From Strigops habroptila (lineage: Eukaryota; Chordata; Aves; Psittaciformes; Psittacidae): 64,000 bases of DNA. The DNA lies in NCBI RefSeq assembly GCF_004027225.2, contig NC_044302.2, positions 38,476,949 through 38,540,948 of the forward strand. Reading direction: 5' to 3'. The number at the start of each line of letters is the position of its first letter. Within the stretch, counting starts at the first letter, position 1. The position numbers were made by a program, and so were the translations under genes. The notes beneath the pieces were generated by a model. That model saw nothing but the letters and a program-made list of their open reading frames with translations, ran no database searches and was not told where the DNA came from. This document shows, one piece after another, positions 62,181-64,000 of this stretch.

Positions 62181-63118
62181 ATGTCCCTCAGTAGAGTGAA
62201 AGCCTTTGATTCTTTCTGCCTTACTGGTGAGGAAGGATGTTTTAAGCCTCAGGCAGGACCATATTGTCAGATTTTTTTAAACATGTCAGAAAAAAAATGC
62301 AAATACAAGATGATATATTAATGGTTATTCATTATGTAGCATTCTCTACCCTCTGAATCAGTTATAACTAGTTCTATAATGCAACTCCGTACATGGGTGG
62401 TAGTAGGAACAATTCCTACAAATTTAGCTAAAGTTGGATCATAATTTTAGAAACCTTAAGATTATTGGGAAGAAATCCTTCCAGCAATATCACAGATGTA
62501 GTGTAAAACAGCATAACACAAAATATGAAAACGAGAAATCCAAGAAGGCAGTAGGGAAAACTACAATAGCAAACCAGTAAAAATAGTATCTCCTAGTCAA
62601 TTTATGCACAATTGCCTGTACAGTGTGAATAATTACCTAATTCTGTTTCCTTTTTAAAGGTGAGGCAATTCAGGCATGTATTTTCAAAAATTTCTGGGTT
62701 GTGGGTAGTTGAACAATATCAACTGAAATCAGCAATAGCTATAAGCTTGCAATACTACTGCAAATCATGAATAACTTATTTTAAATTAAATATCCAGAGA
62801 GCAAAATACACTAAATATGCTATTTCCAAAAATGTGTCCATATATAATACAAGCTGTGCTCCAAAAGTTTCAAACTTAAAGCTGGAGCTAAAATGGAAAC
62901 AGTTCCAACTTAATACAGTACAGTCTGTACTGATGGCATTAACAGAAATAAGTACAGGGTTCCTGCAGTTTTATCTCACTTGTATTGAATTACCAAAGTG
63001 AAACTATGGCATTGTGTACATTTCTTGTGTGCTATTTTTCTATGCTTTCAATATGCTAAAATGTAAAAATAAACAGCCATTTCTCCAATACTTTATTCTC
63101 AAATGATGAGAGAATCCT

Positions 63119-63622
63119 TATCCTGCATTCAGCTGTGGGGTGGCCAACAGAAGAGGGATGTGGACCTGTTGGAGGGAGTCCAGAGTAGGGCCACGAGGAT
63201 GACCAGAGGGCTGGAGCACCTCTCCTGTGAAGACAGGCTGAGAGAGCTGGGCTTGTTCAGCCTGAAGAGAAGGCTCTGGGGATACCTTACTGTGGCCTTT
63301 CAGTAGCTGAGGGGTATCTGCATGGAAGCTGCAGAGGGACTTTTTACAGGAGCATGTAGTGATAGGACATGGGGAAATGGCTTTAAGATGACAGAGGCGA
63401 AATTTAGATTAGAACTTAGAAGTTCTTTACTGTGAGGGTGGTGGGGCACTGGCACAGGTTGCCCTGAGAGGCTGTGGCTGCCCCATCCCTGCGGGTGTTC
63501 AAGTCCAGGCTGGATGGGGCTTTGAGAAACCCTGCCCATGGCGGAGGGGTTGGAACTGGATGATCTTTTAAGGTCCATTCTAACCCAAATCATTCTATGA
63601 TTCTATGATTCTATGATTCTTC
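63119..63622 (+). mobile_element. CR1 LINE 3' end, plus orientation, near-identical inverted copy of 2,923-3,413
   Basis: Begins at tatcctgcattcagctgtgg, inside ORF2 (IQLWGGQQKRDVDLLEGVQS, LRELGLFSLKRRLWG). It runs through the 3' UTR to four ATTCTATG tail units. It aligns without gaps to the reverse complement of the left copy, except for one 3-nt TTC difference at 3,266-3,271. Confidence 0.95.
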
Positions 63623-63635
63623 TGTAATATGGTGC

Positions 63636-63808
63636 TGTGGTGGGTTAAACTTGGCTGGCTACCAGACGCGCACCCAGCTTCTCTCTCACTCCCCCTCCTC
63701 ACCAGGCCAGGGAGAAAAAGTAAGACAGAAAAAAGCTCATGAGTTGAGATAAAGACAGGACAATCATTTATCAATTACTATCATGGCAAAACCAGATTCA
63801 GCTTAGGG
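63636..63808 (+). mobile_element. Bird ERV LTR, 5' part only
   Basis: Begins TGTGGTGGGTTAAACTTGGC and shows ctcactccccctcctcacc and agctcatgagttgagataaa. It shares structure with the LTR at 30,113, but is cut off at about 63,808 where CR1 sequence begins. No internal viral sequence. Confidence 0.75.
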
Positions 63809-64000
63809 AAGATGGAGCAGATCCTCTTGGATTTCTTTGTCAAGGCATATGGATGACAGGGAAGTGATAACAGACAGCCAGGATGGCTTCACCAAGAGCA
63901 AATCATGCCTAACTAATCTAGTGGCCTTCTATGATGGAGTCATTGCACTGGTGGATAGCAGAAGAGCAACTGATGGCATTTGCCTTGACTTCTGGGAGGC
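63809..64000 (+). mobile_element. CR1 LINE ORF2 reverse-transcriptase fragment, runs off the window
   Basis: aagatggagcagatcctctt is followed by sequence aligning with the CR1 block seen at 1,930-2,120 and 50,500-50,650 (acagccaggatggcttcacc; ggccttctatgatggagtca). In-frame stops show it is dead. It joins the truncated LTR directly, with no spacer. Confidence 0.85.

Larger units (their letters stand above)
51206..63118. other. Intergenic region upstream of CSNK1G3, no recognised gene
   Basis: About 12 kb of AT-rich sequence on the far side of the CpG island from the gene body. Open frames are short (under 90 codons) and look random in composition. No conserved protein motif, splice-linked exon pair, tRNA or rRNA was seen. 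It contains only simple repeats (54,503-54,523; 57,600-57,626; 62,104-62,180). In mammals the neighbour on this side is CEP120, tens of kb away; none of its exons was recognised here. Conserved enhancers could be present but cannot be judged from one sequence. Confidence 0.6.

Noticed and set aside
51206..63118. Searched for exons of CEP120, the mammalian neighbour on this side
   Set aside because: No segment with recognisable protein similarity and splice borders. In mammals the genes are tens of kb apart, so absence here is unsurprising.
1..64000. CRISPR arrays, operons, tRNA or rRNA genes
   Set aside because: No regularly spaced repeats, no cloverleaf or rRNA sequence recognised, and the gene structure is that of a vertebrate genome.

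Overview
The window is vertebrate nuclear DNA and almost certainly avian. It carries many CR1 LINE copies, most cut off at the 5' end and several ending in the short ATTCTATG tail repeats typical of bird CR1. It also carries LTR fragments of bird endogenous retroviruses, and no Alu, B1/B2 or L1 was seen. Base composition is AT-rich outside one CpG island. There is no sign of bacterial gene organisation, CRISPR, rRNA or tRNA.

One protein-coding gene is present: the 5' two-thirds of CSNK1G3 (casein kinase 1 gamma-3), on the minus strand. Its promoter is the CpG island at about 43.7-44.96 kb. A noncoding first exon lies in that island but its exact splice site is unresolved. A 17-kb first intron leads to the start-codon exon (26,682-26,859). 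Four further coding exons follow at 23,536-23,576, 16,728-16,797, 6,899-7,047 and 5,346-5,580. All phases join exactly and give residues 1-224: N-terminal tail, glycine-rich loop, VAIK lysine, catalytic loop, DFG and the CK1 activation segment. The rest of the C-lobe and the palmitoylated tail lie beyond position 1. The introns are AT-rich with a few CR1 and LTR insertions.

Region by region: 1-5.3 kb is a CSNK1G3 intron with three CR1 pieces. 5.3-26.9 kb holds the coding exons and introns. 26.9-43.7 kb is intron 1, with two LTR elements near 30-32.6 kb. 43.7-45 kb is the CpG-island promoter, with signs of a divergent plus-strand spliced transcript. 45.5-51.2 kb is repeat-rich intergenic DNA (two long CR1s and a solo LTR with a 5-bp target duplication). 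51.2-63.1 kb is AT-rich intergenic DNA with no recognisable gene. 63.1-64 kb is a CR1 / LTR / CR1 mosaic.

Two observations stand out. (1) The CR1 3' ends at 2.9-3.4 kb and 63.1-63.6 kb are inverted copies about 97% identical. All 14 base substitutions between them are the same G/A change on the CR1 sense strand, and 13 of 14 have G as the next base on the 3' side. This is the pattern left by strand-specific nucleic-acid editing. (2) Intron sequence just after the DFG/activation-segment exon contains an in-frame 66-codon terminal exon candidate. It has a strong acceptor, an AATAAA overlapping the stop codon and a GU-rich downstream element, and would give a truncated CSNK1G3 isoform.
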